Source of the DNA: Parahoeflea olei
Lineage (GTDB): Bacteria; Pseudomonadota; Alphaproteobacteria; Rhizobiales; Rhizobiaceae
DNA length: 64,000 nucleotides
Reading direction: 5' to 3'
NCBI RefSeq assembly: GCF_001703635.1
Contig: NZ_LQZT01000012.1
Span: 434,001 to 498,000, forward strand
The position numbers were made by a program, and so were the translations under genes. The notes under the pieces are model-generated. The model ran no database searches. It was not told the origin of the DNA and saw only the letters and a program-made list of their open reading frames with translations. Position 1 is the stretch's first letter, and every line of letters begins with the position of its first letter. Positions 1-8,747 of the stretch are shown one piece after another.

Positions 1-329
1 TCCGCAGCCCACTCATAAAGCCGCCCGACAATGTCCCGCAGGCCCCGGCCCTTGTCGGTGAGACTGTAGGTCACGCCCTGGGGGAAAGTCCTCGCCGTCT
101 CGCGCCGCACCAGCCCGCGGCGCACGAGTTCGCCCAGACGATCGGTGAGAACCTTGGGCGAGATGCGCGGCAATTGGGCTTCGAGATCCGAAAATCGCTT
201 CGGGCCGTCGGCCAGGCGCCACAGAACCAGCGCGTTCCAGCGATGGCCGAGAAAGGCCAGCCAGTCCTCCGCCGGACATTCGTCCGGGCCCGGAGCAAGC
301 GCTGCGATGTCGGTCCCGGTGCTTACCAT
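1..329 (-). CDS. HxlR-family transcriptional regulator (partial, cut by window edge)
   Basis: A small winged-helix regulator of the HxlR (DUF24) family; its C-terminus lies outside the window. The 109 visible residues begin MVSTGTDIAAL, carry one cysteine at residue 18 (DECP) where many HxlR redox or aldehyde sensors have theirs, and continue with the FLGHRWNALVLWRL helix, the recognition stretch SPKVLTDRLGELVRRGLV and the wing ending in YSLTDKGRGL. The ATG is at 329-327. It is divergent from the oxidoreductase at 406, and such regulators commonly control the divergent neighbour, which makes that gene the likely target (inference). A dyad overlaps its own start codon. Confidence 0.85.
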   Translation of the reverse strand, partial: MVSTGTDIAALAPGPDECPAEDWLAFLGHRWNALVLWRLADGPKRFSDLEAQLPRISPKVLTDRLGELVRRGLVRRETARTFPQGVTYSLTDKGRGLRDIVGRLYEWAA

Positions 330-337
330 TTGGTGAG
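322..337. promoter_or_regulatory. Candidate operator dyad in HxlR/oxidoreductase divergent region
   Basis: CTTACCA-TT-TGGTGAG is an inverted repeat with 7-base arms and one mismatch. It overlaps the start codon of the HxlR gene and lies about 70 bases before the divergent gene. The position suits autoregulation by an HxlR dimer. This is by-eye evidence only. Confidence 0.3.
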
Positions 338-405
338 TCTCGTTTCGGTGTGCTCGGATGGGATTTTGGATGTCCTGTCAGGACGGCAACGGAATGGAAT
401 CGGGA

Positions 406-1434
406 ATGAAGCATATAGTTATCGCCGGCGGATATGGCCATGTCGGGCAGAAAATCGCGAGACGCCTTGCGCATACCGGCGCGGTCCGGGTCACGATTGC
501 CGGGCGGGACGCCGATAAGGCACAGCGCGCCGCGAGTCGGCTGGGCGTGGGGTGGGCCAGGCTCGATGTCACCGCGCCCGAAGCCCGGCCCGATCCTTTG
601 GCGGCGGCGGATATCGTCATCTGCTGCCTGGACACGCCGACGGACGCGCTCGCCCGCGCCACGCTCGCGCGCGGCGCGGCCTATGTCGACATCACCGCGA
701 CCGATGCCGTCATTCGGCGGATCGAGGCGCTTGACGGTCTGGCGCGGGAGCACGGTACCCTCGCGGTTCTCTCGGTCGGGCTTGCGCCGGGGCTGACCAA
801 TCTTCTGGCGCGACAGGCGGTCGAGGCCATTTCGCAGGCTGATGCGGTCCGGATCGGCATCCTTCTCGGGCTCGGCGATGCCCACGGTCCGGCCGCGCTC
901 GACTGGAGTCTGCGCAGCTTCGCCTCCGTCGATCCGGGCGACATAAGTCCGATGCGCTTCCAGCCGGGCGGGCGGCCGCTGCCGACCGTACCCTTCGACT
1001 TCTCCGACCAGCACACGCTGATGCGGCGTGGCTATCGCGCGGTTGAAACCCGGCTTGCGCTCGGCTCGCCGCTGGTGACGCCATGGACGCTGGGCCTGCT
1101 CTCCCGGCTCTCCCGAAACGCTGGCGTTCGGCGGGCACTGGTCCGGCTGTTGGGGCTGCTGCGGATCGGCGACGATCGGGCGGCGCTTCTCGTCGAAGCC
1201 TCCGGGCAGATAGGGGAGGGGCCGGCCCGATGCAGCATCGCGCTCGATGGAAGGCGTGAGGCCGATATCACCGCGATGATGGCGGCCGAAGTGGCGTTGC
1301 GTCTGGACACGGCCGGAGCGCAGGGCGTCCGCCATATCGACGAGCTGTGGCGGCTTGGGGAGTTTGAAGAGGCGCTTTCCGCCGAGGGCATCGCCCTGCA
1401 CACCGAACTCGCCTCGACCGGTTCCAAGGACTGA
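406..1434 (+). CDS. Saccharopine dehydrogenase-like NAD(P)-binding protein
   Basis: A 342-residue protein of the saccharopine dehydrogenase/trans-acting enoyl reductase superfamily. The N-terminus MKHIVIAGGYGHVG is a dinucleotide-binding Rossmann loop (GGYGHVG, residues 8-14), followed by TIAGRD at the end of beta-2 and the DIVICCLD and YVDITATD strands seen in saccharopine dehydrogenase NADP domains. The C-terminal half (VGLAPGLTNLLAR onward) fits the family dimerisation/substrate domain. Two in-frame ATGs at 394 and 406 are both possible; 406 puts the Rossmann fold directly at the N-terminus. The real substrate is unknown. Divergence from an HxlR regulator suggests an inducible detoxification or redox role. 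Confidence 0.8.
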   Translation: MKHIVIAGGYGHVGQKIARRLAHTGAVRVTIAGRDADKAQRAASRLGVGWARLDVTAPEARPDPLAAADIVICCLDTPTDALARATLARGAAYVDITATDAVIRRIEALDGLAREHGTLAVLSVGLAPGLTNLLARQAVEAISQADAVRIGILLGLGDAHGPAALDWSLRSFASVDPGDISPMRFQPGGRPLPTVPFDFSDQHTLMRRGYRAVETRLALGSPLVTPWTLGLLSRLSRNAGVRRALVRLLGLLRIGDDRAALLVEASGQIGEGPARCSIALDGRREADITAMMAAEVALRLDTAGAQGVRHIDELWRLGEFEEALSAEGIALHTELASTGSKD

Positions 1435-1643
1435 CAGGGACGGGCAGTGGGGCGCAGCGCACCCGATGCCCGCGCCTGGCTCCCGCCCTGCGCATGTCCC
1501 GCCCGGGGTGCGGGCCGGGCGGTGGTGCGCGTGTCTTTGGGCCTCTGCCCCGATGTGGATTGCCGGACCGGCCCGTGATAGAGAGGGGCCGGAAAATTCG
1601 CGACCCTGCACATCGGTCGCGCCGTGGCACCCGTTGGAAGCTC

Positions 1644-2648
1644 ATGACGAACACCTATTCCGGCACAGACAAGATCTTCGCCATTGCCCCGATGATCGAC
1701 TGGACGGACCGGCATTGCCGGTTCTTTCATCGGCAGCTTACGCGCCGGGCGCTGCTTTACACCGAGATGGTGGTGGCCGACGGGATCATCCATGGCGACC
1801 CTGTGCGGTTGCTGGGCTTCGATGCGGCTGAACATCCGGTGGCGCTGCAGCTGGGCGGCTCCGAGCCCGACAAGCTTGCCGAGGCGGTGAGGATCAGCGC
1901 CGGGTTCGGCTATGACGAGATCAACCTGAATGTTGGCTGTCCCTCCGACCGGGTGCAGTCGGGTGCCTTCGGCGCCTGCCTGATGCGCGAGCCGGAGCTG
2001 GTGGGCGATTGCGTGGCGGCGATGAAGGCGGTCTCGACGGTTCCGGTCACCGTCAAGTGCCGGCTCGGCGTCGACGACCAGGACACTGAAACGGCGCTGT
2101 CGGCGCTGGCCGAACGCGTGATCGAGGCAGGTGCCGATGCGGTTTGGGTGCATGCCCGCAAGGCCTGGCTCGAAGGCCTGTCGCCCAAGGAAAACCGGGA
2201 CATTCCGCCGCTCGATTACGATCGCGTGTATCGCTTGAAGCAGGATTATCCCAATGTTTTCATCGGTATAAACGGTGGAATTGCGGATCTGAATCAAGCC
2301 CTTGAGCATTTGATTCATGTCGATGGGGTGATGCTCGGGCGCGCGGCTTATCACAATGCCTCGCTGCTTGCGGAGGTCGACCGGACGATCTTCGGCGAGG
2401 ATGCCGGCGAGACCGACTGGGCCGGGCTGTGCGCGACGATGATGGATTACGCGGAGCGCCACATCGCGGGCGGCGGGCGGCTTGCCCATGTCACGCGGCA
2501 CATGGTCGGGCTGTTCCAGGGCGTGCGGGGGGCGCGCCGGTACCGGCAGATCCTGTCGACGGATGCCGCGCGTCCGGGGGTGGGGCCGGAGGTGATCGCG
2601 GCGGCCTTCGCCGAGATCGACATGACGGACCTGACCGCGGCCGCCTGA
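1644..2648 (+). CDS. dusA: tRNA-dihydrouridine(20/20a) synthase DusA
   Basis: FMN enzyme that reduces uridine in the tRNA D-loop to dihydrouridine. The 334 residues match DusA along the whole length: FAIAPMIDWTDRHCR at the N-terminus, LLYTEMVVAD, VALQLGGS, the catalytic cysteine at residue 99 in NVGCPSDRVQSG, VTVKCRLGVD, WVHARKAWLEGLSPKENR, and INGGI with VMLGRAAY near the end. KAWL-G-LSPKENR is characteristic of DusA rather than DusB or DusC. The open frame extends upstream to 1494, but the conserved N-terminus starts at the ATG at 1644. About 200 bases with no recognisable gene precede it. Confidence 0.95.
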   Translation: MTNTYSGTDKIFAIAPMIDWTDRHCRFFHRQLTRRALLYTEMVVADGIIHGDPVRLLGFDAAEHPVALQLGGSEPDKLAEAVRISAGFGYDEINLNVGCPSDRVQSGAFGACLMREPELVGDCVAAMKAVSTVPVTVKCRLGVDDQDTETALSALAERVIEAGADAVWVHARKAWLEGLSPKENRDIPPLDYDRVYRLKQDYPNVFIGINGGIADLNQALEHLIHVDGVMLGRAAYHNASLLAEVDRTIFGEDAGETDWAGLCATMMDYAERHIAGGGRLAHVTRHMVGLFQGVRGARRYRQILSTDAARPGVGPEVIAAAFAEIDMTDLTAAA

Positions 2649-2718
2649 GTTCTGGCGGCGTGGGCCGGCGCGAGGGGTGCCGGCGGGGACAGGCAAGGCA
2701 ACAGGCAACGGGACGCGC

Positions 2719-3498
2719 ATGACCGCATTTCGCTCTTATCCGATCATTGGTGCGGTGCTCGCCCAGTTTGCCGCCCTGGCACTGGCCGTGGGCCTCCGGC
2801 TGATGCTCGTCGACCGGTTGGATCCGGACATGCTGGTCTGGCTGGCACTTGCCGCGCAGTGCCTCACAGCGGCGCTGGTGACGAAACTGCTTGGCCTGCC
2901 GGTCTGGTGGGCGTGGATCGGGCTTCTGTTTCCTGTGGCGCTCGGCCTTGCGCTCAATGCCGGCACGCTGCCGGCCTGGCCCTTTGGCGTGGCCTTCGTC
3001 CTGCTCGCGCTCGTCTTTTCCAACACGGCGCGCGAGCGGGTGCCACTCTACCTCACCAACCGGCAGACGACCGAAGCGCTCGCCAAGCTGATGCAGCAGC
3101 GCGGCGCGCGACGGTTCACGGATCTCGGGTCCGGGCTCGGGGGCGTGGTCCGAAGCCTCGACGGCGAGGGGCGGCGGGCGCGCGGTGTGGAATCCGCGCC
3201 GATGGTCTGGCTCATCTCCCTGCTGCTGTCGAAGCTGCAGGGCCGCGGCCTGATCGAGCGGCAGGATATCTGGGAGGCCGAGATCGGCGAGGAGGACCTG
3301 GTCTATGCCTTTCTCTCGCCCGAGCCGATGCCGGCGCTGTACGAAAAGGCGAAGGGCGCGATGAAGCCCGCCAGCCTGCTCGTCTCCAATTCCTTCCCCG
3401 TGCCCGGGGTGGAGGCCGACGAGATCTGGGAACTGCCCGACCGGCGCGGCACCCGGCTCTATCTCTACGAAATGAAGCGCGACGGCGGGGCCGGCTGA
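2719..3498 (+). CDS. Membrane-anchored class I methyltransferase-like protein
   Basis: A 259-residue protein with four predicted membrane helices in the first 100 residues (about 8-30, 37-58, 61-80 and 86-104), then a soluble domain carrying the SAM-binding loop FTDLGSGLGG (133-142), an acidic residue at the end of the next strand (GVESAP), and the order of strands expected of a Rossmann methyltransferase. Related alphaproteobacterial proteins are annotated only as class I SAM-dependent methyltransferases, and the substrate is unknown. The ATG at 2719 follows dusA by 70 bases, so co-transcription is possible. The 3' end is convergent with the thioesterase gene 3 bases away. Confidence 0.75.
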   Translation: MTAFRSYPIIGAVLAQFAALALAVGLRLMLVDRLDPDMLVWLALAAQCLTAALVTKLLGLPVWWAWIGLLFPVALGLALNAGTLPAWPFGVAFVLLALVFSNTARERVPLYLTNRQTTEALAKLMQQRGARRFTDLGSGLGGVVRSLDGEGRRARGVESAPMVWLISLLLSKLQGRGLIERQDIWEAEIGEEDLVYAFLSPEPMPALYEKAKGAMKPASLLVSNSFPVPGVEADEIWELPDRRGTRLYLYEMKRDGGAG

Positions 3499-3501
3499 GG
3501 T

Positions 3502-3879
3502 CTACGCGACCGGCACGGGCGTCGGCTTGCCCGCGGCATCGAGCGCCACCATCACGAACAGGGCGTTGGTGACCTTGTCCATCTTCGGCGAGAGATAGCG
3601 CTGCGCCCAGACTTCGACCAGCAGCGTCATCGAGGTGCGGCCGACCTTGACGATGTCGGTGTAGACGCACAGCGTGTCGCCGATCTTGACCGGCATGGCG
3701 AAGGACATTTCGTTGACGGCCGCGGTGACCACGCGGCCGCCGGCGCGTTCGGCGGCGCGAATGCCGCAGGCAAGGTCCATCTGCGCCATCACCCAGCCGC
3801 CAAAGATGTCGCCCGCCGCATTGGCGTCGCCCGGCATGGCAAGCGTCCTGAGCGTGAGTTCACCGGTCGGATTTGGCAT
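3502..3879 (-). CDS. Acyl-CoA thioesterase, YciA-like hotdog protein
   Basis: A 125-residue single hotdog domain. The signature GDANAAGDIFGGWVMAQMD (residues 17-35) contains the Asn and Asp positions of the YciA/BACH acyl-CoA thioesterase active site, and VTAAVNEMSFAMPVKIGD then VYTDIVKVGRTSM follow as in that family. Such enzymes hydrolyse fatty acyl-CoA to free acid and CoA in the cytoplasm. The start at 3879 is supported by GGAG five bases upstream. It ends almost back to back with the methyltransferase gene on the other strand. Confidence 0.88.
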   Translation of the reverse strand: MPNPTGELTLRTLAMPGDANAAGDIFGGWVMAQMDLACGIRAAERAGGRVVTAAVNEMSFAMPVKIGDTLCVYTDIVKVGRTSMTLLVEVWAQRYLSPKMDKVTNALFVMVALDAAGKPTPVPVA

Positions 3880-4108
3880 GGGATGCTCCTTCTGTGGTTG
3901 TGGAAGCTGTAGCGGCATGCGGCGACATTTTGAAGACGGGGCGCGAGAAATCCGCAAGGCAGCCATCCGCGGCCGGCCGGGCCCGAGCAAGGCGGAAGAG
4001 TGGCCGGCAGGTCGCAATATTGCCCCACACCTTAACGGCCGTCCTCAGGCTTCCTTTACCGTTCCGTGAAATAATCCTGTCTGGTCTTGCGTTGAATTGG
4101 AGCAATCC

Positions 4109-5167
4109 ATGTTGTCTTGTGTAGCTCGAATCCGTCGCCGCGGGGGCTTGCCCCTGAGCCTGACGCTTGCGGCGGCCGCCCTGGCTGCGGGCTGCTCGGG
4201 CGACATGTCGCCGCCCGGCGACCTGCTCGCGATCGAACCCGCCAATCCCGTGATCCGCAGCGAGCCGGCAGCGCCGATGATGATGGCGCCGGCGCCGGTG
4301 CAGCCGGCGATGTTTGCCCAGACGCAGTCCTCGCCGATCCCCAGCGGTCCCGATGCGCCGTTGCAGAACGTGCTCGCCTATCCGGTGGGGGACGGCGTCG
4401 ACAGCATGCAGGTGACCTCCGCGCTGCCCGAGGGTTACGTCGATCAACCGGTCGTCACCGGCATCGGCACCGATCAGCCGAGCCTTGCCGCCGGCGCGGG
4501 CGCGCCGGCGCGCGATCCCCGTACCGTCGATCTCGAGGACCGGCCGATCCAGGTGGCTTCGGCGATGCCGCGGATCGAAAACCCGATGAGCAAGCCGCAA
4601 TGGGCCGGTGGCCTTCCGGCCGCAGAAATGGCCTGCCGCCAGCGGCTGAAACGGCTCGGCGTCACGTTTCGCGACATTCCGGCGATCGGCACCGGTTCGA
4701 GCTGCTCCATTCCCTATCCGGTCGAGCTGACCCGGCTGTCGGGCGGGATCGAGATCAAGCCGGCGGCCAAGCTCAATTGCCAGATCACGGAAGCCTTCGC
4801 GCTCTGGGTCAAGAACGAGCTCGGACCGGCCGCCCGCGTCCGCTACTTGTCGGGCGTCAAGTCGATCAACCAGCTCTCGTCCTATTCCTGCCGCACCATG
4901 AATTCCAAGCGCGGCGCGCCGATGTCCGAGCATGCCAAGGGCAACGCCATCGATGTCGGCAAGATCACGCTCGACAACGGCAAGGCCATCCTGGTCAAGC
5001 AGCCCGGCTTTTTCGCGCTGCGCCAGAAGAGCCTGCTCAACTCGATCCGCGCCGACAGCTGCAAATATTTCACCACCGTGCTGGGTCCGGGCAGCGACGT
5101 GCATCACAAGGATCACTTCCATTTCGACCTGAGGACCCGCAAGACCGGCTATCGCCACTGCGATTGA
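4109..5167 (+). CDS. Extensin-family lipoprotein (extensin-like C-terminal domain)
   Basis: A 352-residue lipoprotein. The N-terminus has basic residues, a hydrophobic stretch and the lipobox LAAGC, with the lipidated cysteine at 29. A low-complexity Pro/Ala-rich spacer follows (about 30-170), then the extensin-like C-terminal domain (about 180-352) with its paired cysteines and motifs SEHAKGNAIDVGKI and HHKDHFHFDLR. The H-x3-N-A-x-D and H-x-D-H-F-H pattern resembles the zinc ligands of M15/LAS D-Ala-D-Ala peptidases, so a cell-envelope peptidase role is plausible but unproven. The ATG at 4109 has GGAG upstream; an in-frame TTG at 4097 is less likely. Confidence 0.85.
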   Translation: MLSCVARIRRRGGLPLSLTLAAAALAAGCSGDMSPPGDLLAIEPANPVIRSEPAAPMMMAPAPVQPAMFAQTQSSPIPSGPDAPLQNVLAYPVGDGVDSMQVTSALPEGYVDQPVVTGIGTDQPSLAAGAGAPARDPRTVDLEDRPIQVASAMPRIENPMSKPQWAGGLPAAEMACRQRLKRLGVTFRDIPAIGTGSSCSIPYPVELTRLSGGIEIKPAAKLNCQITEAFALWVKNELGPAARVRYLSGVKSINQLSSYSCRTMNSKRGAPMSEHAKGNAIDVGKITLDNGKAILVKQPGFFALRQKSLLNSIRADSCKYFTTVLGPGSDVHHKDHFHFDLRTRKTGYRHCD

Positions 5168-5203
5168 GGGGAAGGGAAGGCCGGCGCGGCAGGCCTTCAG
5201 GCT

Positions 5204-5221
5204 CCGGAGCGGCCGCTCCGG
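5204..5221 (+). terminator. Perfect 18-bp palindrome downstream of the extensin-family gene
   Basis: CCGGAGCGGCCGCTCCGG is an exact self-complementary palindrome 36 bases after the stop codon. It could fold into a hairpin and end transcription, but no T-run follows, so an intrinsic terminator call is weak. Confidence 0.3.
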
Positions 5222-5421
5222 CCCGGCCTGGCGCCGCATCCGGGTCAGATCACTTCTCCCGCGCCCGCCGGCCCGGGCAGGATCCGCAGGGGACGGCGGG
5301 GCAATCCGGAAAAACAAGGCTTGAAAAATGATCCGCTATGATGGCGTTTGCGGCCTGAGACGCGTGCAGCGCGGGCCAAGTGCCGGCTCACGCAAACGAT
5401 GTGTTGTGAGGGAATGAGCCT

Positions 5422-6240
5422 ATGCCGCCTGTGGGAGAGTTGATCTGGTTTGCCGCCGCGCTTGCGGGGGCGGGCGTGGTGGCGGGTGTGCTTGCCGGCC
5501 TGTTCGGCATCGGTGGCGGCGCGATCCTGGTGCCGGTGTTCTACCAGGTATTCGGGCTTCTCGAGGTCGACGACGCCGTGCGCATGCACCTGTCGGTGGG
5601 GACCTCGCTCGCCATCATCGTGCCCACGTCGCTGCGTTCGTTCCTGGCCCACAAGAAGCGCGGCGCGGTGGACATGGCGCTGCTCAAGAGCTGGATCCTG
5701 CCGGTGCCGCTCGGGGTGATGGCCGCCTCGCTGATTGCGGCCTCGGTCTCAAGCAGCGCGCTGCGGGCGATCTTCGCGCTGATCGCCATCCTGGTCGGGC
5801 TGCGCATGCTGTTCAACAAGGCGCATTGGCGGCTGGGTACCGACCTGCCGGCCAACCCGGTCCGTGCCGGAGTCGGCGCGGTGATCGGGCTCCTGTCGGC
5901 GCTGATGGGCATCGGCGGCGGCGTTCTCAACAACACCTTCATGACGCTCTATGGCCGCCCCGTGCACCAGGCGGTGGCGACATCGGCGGGGGTGGGCGTG
6001 CTGATCTCGATCCCGGGCCTGTTCGGCTATCTGTGGGCGGGATGGGGAGAGCCGGGTCTGCCGCCGTTCTCGACAGGCTATGTCAACTGGGTGGCGGTGG
6101 CGCTGATCATCCCGATCACGCTCTTGGTTGCGCCGCTCGGCGTGCGGCTTGCCCATGCGCTCGACAAGCGCCAGCTCGAGATCGGCTTCGGCCTGTTCAT
6201 GCTGTTCGTCGCCGCACGGTTCTTCTACAGCCTCAGCTGA
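5422..6240 (+). CDS. TauE/SafE-family sulfite/anion exporter
   Basis: A 272-residue polytopic inner-membrane protein with the duplicated TauE/SafE (DUF81) pattern. The first repeat has GVLAGLFGIGGGAILVPV and the second GLLSALMGIGGGVLNNTF; these two Gly-rich loops are the family signature. About eight hydrophobic helices are visible. Members move sulfite, sulfoacetate or other organic anions, and the substrate here is open. No sulfur-metabolism gene lies next to it. The start at 5422 is preceded by GAGGGA at a workable distance. Confidence 0.88.
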   Translation: MPPVGELIWFAAALAGAGVVAGVLAGLFGIGGGAILVPVFYQVFGLLEVDDAVRMHLSVGTSLAIIVPTSLRSFLAHKKRGAVDMALLKSWILPVPLGVMAASLIAASVSSSALRAIFALIAILVGLRMLFNKAHWRLGTDLPANPVRAGVGAVIGLLSALMGIGGGVLNNTFMTLYGRPVHQAVATSAGVGVLISIPGLFGYLWAGWGEPGLPPFSTGYVNWVAVALIIPITLLVAPLGVRLAHALDKRQLEIGFGLFMLFVAARFFYSLS

Positions 6241-6277
6241 GCCGGTCTCCCAGGGCGGGCATCAACTCCGCCCGGTC

Positions 6278-8581
6278 TTAGCCGTTGCGCAATTGCATGA
6301 AGGTCGAGACCGTGTCGAAGCTGACCGAGGCATTGCCGCTCAGGAGCGTGATCAGCGGGTTCTGCTCGTCCGATTGGACATCGTAGAGCGCCACGAACCG
6401 GCGGACCAGGGTGTCGACCTTCTCCGGATCGAGCAGGTCATTGATGTCGAGATAGCGCTCGAACAGCTCCTTCTGGGCGTCGATATCGGCGCTGGCGATC
6501 GAGTCGGGCAGCGAGAAGGCGGTGCGCACGAACTGCGCCAGGGCGTCATCAGCGAGAAGTTCGTAGGTGCTGGTGATGGTCGGGGCCATGCGTTCGAAAT
6601 ACATCGCCAGCCGGGCGCCGACGCTTTCCTCGCCCGCATTCTGCTCGATCGTCTGTGTCAGATAGAGATGCTGCGTCTCCACCATGCCGCGTTCGTTCTG
6701 GACCGACTTGGCCGATGTCGACCGGATCACGCCGTCCGCATCGAAATTGAACGAGCCCGCCAGCTTGCGATAGGCCACGTTGTTCTGCTGGTTGGCGAAG
6801 CTGTTGGGGTCGTCGAGATCGGAAGTCAGGATCGCGCGCAGGGTCTGCTGGTCGAGTGTCTTCGGGTCGAGCCCTTCGGAGGTCAGCAGCACATTCATCA
6901 GCCGCTTGTCGCCAAGCAGGTCGTCGAGCGTTTCCAGGTTCTGAAGCTGGGTGCGGTAGTAGGAGACTTCCTTCTCCGCGGCCTGCTTGTTGGAATCGCT
7001 CTTGTCCAGTCGCGTGGCCGCCGCGTAGTAGGCGGTGCCGACACGGGTGATCTCGCTCTCGGTCTGGGCGTAGCGCGGCGAGCCGATGCTTCCGTCCGGG
7101 GCGAAGTTGAAGGCCTTGGCGAGGTCGAGGAACCGCTTGTCCTTCATCTTGCTGACATAGCTGTTGGGGTCGTAGGGGTCGCTGGTGAAGACCTGCTTGA
7201 GCTTGAAGGTGGAGATCTCGTCGGGCGAGATGTTGAAGGCCTTGAGCGCAAATTCGCGGATGGTCACGGCCGCGGGTTCGCTCGACAGGAAATCGTTCAG
7301 ATTGCTGGTCAGGCCGATATAGAGCTTGTACTTCTTGATCGCGGCCTCGTCGGCGGCGTCATCGGCATCGTTGTAGCGATCGATATAATTGGCGGTGGTG
7401 GTGAAAAGCTGGTCGGCGTCCTGGATGTCCTTGCCGGGGGTGATGCTGCCGTCGCTTTCGAAATTGAACGCCTTGGCGAGCGCGATCATGGCGTCGGCCT
7501 TGGTGTGGATCTCGCCGTCGGGATCGGACGGATCCTGCATCATCGCCCAGCGTATCTCCGAAACCGTCGTCTTCTTGGGGATGTCGAAGGCCACCCTCAC
7601 CATGTCGGTCAGCCGCTCGTCCTCGAACAACTCGTCGATATTGGTGATCGAGAAGATCGTTTCCTCGTAGTACTGCTTGTTGAGCAGCGCCCCGGTCGAG
7701 GTCAGCCGCGGTTGCGACAGGACGTAGGATTCGGTCACCATCTTCAACTGGCCGGCGGTCATCGCCTCCACGCCCGGATCGAGCGTGCCGTCGGCATTGA
7801 AGTTGAACGACGCCGCCATGTCGTACATGTTGCGGGCCTTGGCCACCGCCTTGGAATACTGGGTGATCAGATAGTCGATCTTTTCCTTCTGGGCCGCAGT
7901 GGTGCTCGGATCCGTTCTCTGGTCGATCAGGTCGTCGATCTGCGTGTTCCAGTTGGCGACCTGCGGGGCGAGCACCGAATTCACGTAGCTGTCGGGATCG
8001 GTGATGTCGCTGGTGAGCACGTTCTTGATCGTGGTGTAGTCGAAGGTATCGGGATCGATGCCGAAAGTGTTGAAGACGTAGTCGCGGGCACGCGTGTTGG
8101 TGAGCAGGTCATCGACCTTGGTGAAGGTCGGCGCCACGGAGCTGAAATAGGCGGTTTCCTGCCGCAGGATGGAGTCGTTGTCGGCGATGGTCTGGGTGTA
8201 GGCCTCGATCAGGTGATCGATCTGGCTGGTGGTCTGGACGATTTCGCTGGTCACGGTCGCGCCGAAGTCGAAGGCGGCGGCGAGCTGCCGGTACTTGGTG
8301 TCCGACAGACGGTTGGCGAAGCTGGAGGTGTCGGTGAGGTCGCTTTCCAGCACCTTGCGGATGAAGGCCTTGGCGTAAGCCATGTCCTCGAGCCCGTAGG
8401 CTTTCATCGCGTAGGCATAGATGCGGCCATCGGCGAGGAAGTCGTCGACGGTTTTGATCGAGCCGATATTCTCGCGATAATACTGCTGCTCGCGGCTGAC
8501 GATCGGGTCGTTGGCCGCGCGCTTCAGGGTCTGATTGATGTCCTTGGTGTAAAAAGTATAGGTCTGATACGTAGAAATCAT
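6278..8581 (-). CDS. DUF1217-repeat protein (six tandem repeats)
   Basis: A 767-residue soluble protein with no signal peptide or membrane segment. It is built from repeats of the DUF1217 module, known from rhizobial flagellar gene clusters. By eye the repeats start near residues 40, 155, 314, 428, 551 and 672. Each has D-[DE]-L-[LF] then an R/A-rich helix, A-F-x-[IL]-x-P, a [TS]-S-D-x-x-D-P-x-S-[YF] turn and, in most, A-x-x-F-N-F-x-x-D-G. The last copy is degenerate. It is not beside flagellar genes in this window. The ATG at 8581 has AGGG upstream. Function is unknown; secretion or assembly together with flagella is only a guess from the family context. Confidence 0.85.
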   Translation of the reverse strand: MISTYQTYTFYTKDINQTLKRAANDPIVSREQQYYRENIGSIKTVDDFLADGRIYAYAMKAYGLEDMAYAKAFIRKVLESDLTDTSSFANRLSDTKYRQLAAAFDFGATVTSEIVQTTSQIDHLIEAYTQTIADNDSILRQETAYFSSVAPTFTKVDDLLTNTRARDYVFNTFGIDPDTFDYTTIKNVLTSDITDPDSYVNSVLAPQVANWNTQIDDLIDQRTDPSTTAAQKEKIDYLITQYSKAVAKARNMYDMAASFNFNADGTLDPGVEAMTAGQLKMVTESYVLSQPRLTSTGALLNKQYYEETIFSITNIDELFEDERLTDMVRVAFDIPKKTTVSEIRWAMMQDPSDPDGEIHTKADAMIALAKAFNFESDGSITPGKDIQDADQLFTTTANYIDRYNDADDAADEAAIKKYKLYIGLTSNLNDFLSSEPAAVTIREFALKAFNISPDEISTFKLKQVFTSDPYDPNSYVSKMKDKRFLDLAKAFNFAPDGSIGSPRYAQTESEITRVGTAYYAAATRLDKSDSNKQAAEKEVSYYRTQLQNLETLDDLLGDKRLMNVLLTSEGLDPKTLDQQTLRAILTSDLDDPNSFANQQNNVAYRKLAGSFNFDADGVIRSTSAKSVQNERGMVETQHLYLTQTIEQNAGEESVGARLAMYFERMAPTITSTYELLADDALAQFVRTAFSLPDSIASADIDAQKELFERYLDINDLLDPEKVDTLVRRFVALYDVQSDEQNPLITLLSGNASVSFDTVSTFMQLRNG

Positions 8582-8747
8582 GATGAACCCTGGCGTTGGG
8601 CGGTTCCGGCAAGGCGCTTTGAAAACGGATCCTGGAAAGCTCCGGAGTCATGCTAGGCCGGCAAACTTGCCTGAAGCTGTCCCGAAGCTTGCGCTGAACG
8701 CGCAGCAGCCAGGCATTTTCGGAGCCCGGCGCACCCGCCGACCGGCG

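Noticed and set aside
6128..8656. Very long open frame (over 800 codons) opposite the DUF1217 gene
   Set aside because: It lies wholly antisense to a gene with clear repeat structure, and its own sequence is low-complexity (V/G/R/D-rich) with no domain; long antisense frames are normal in GC-rich DNA.
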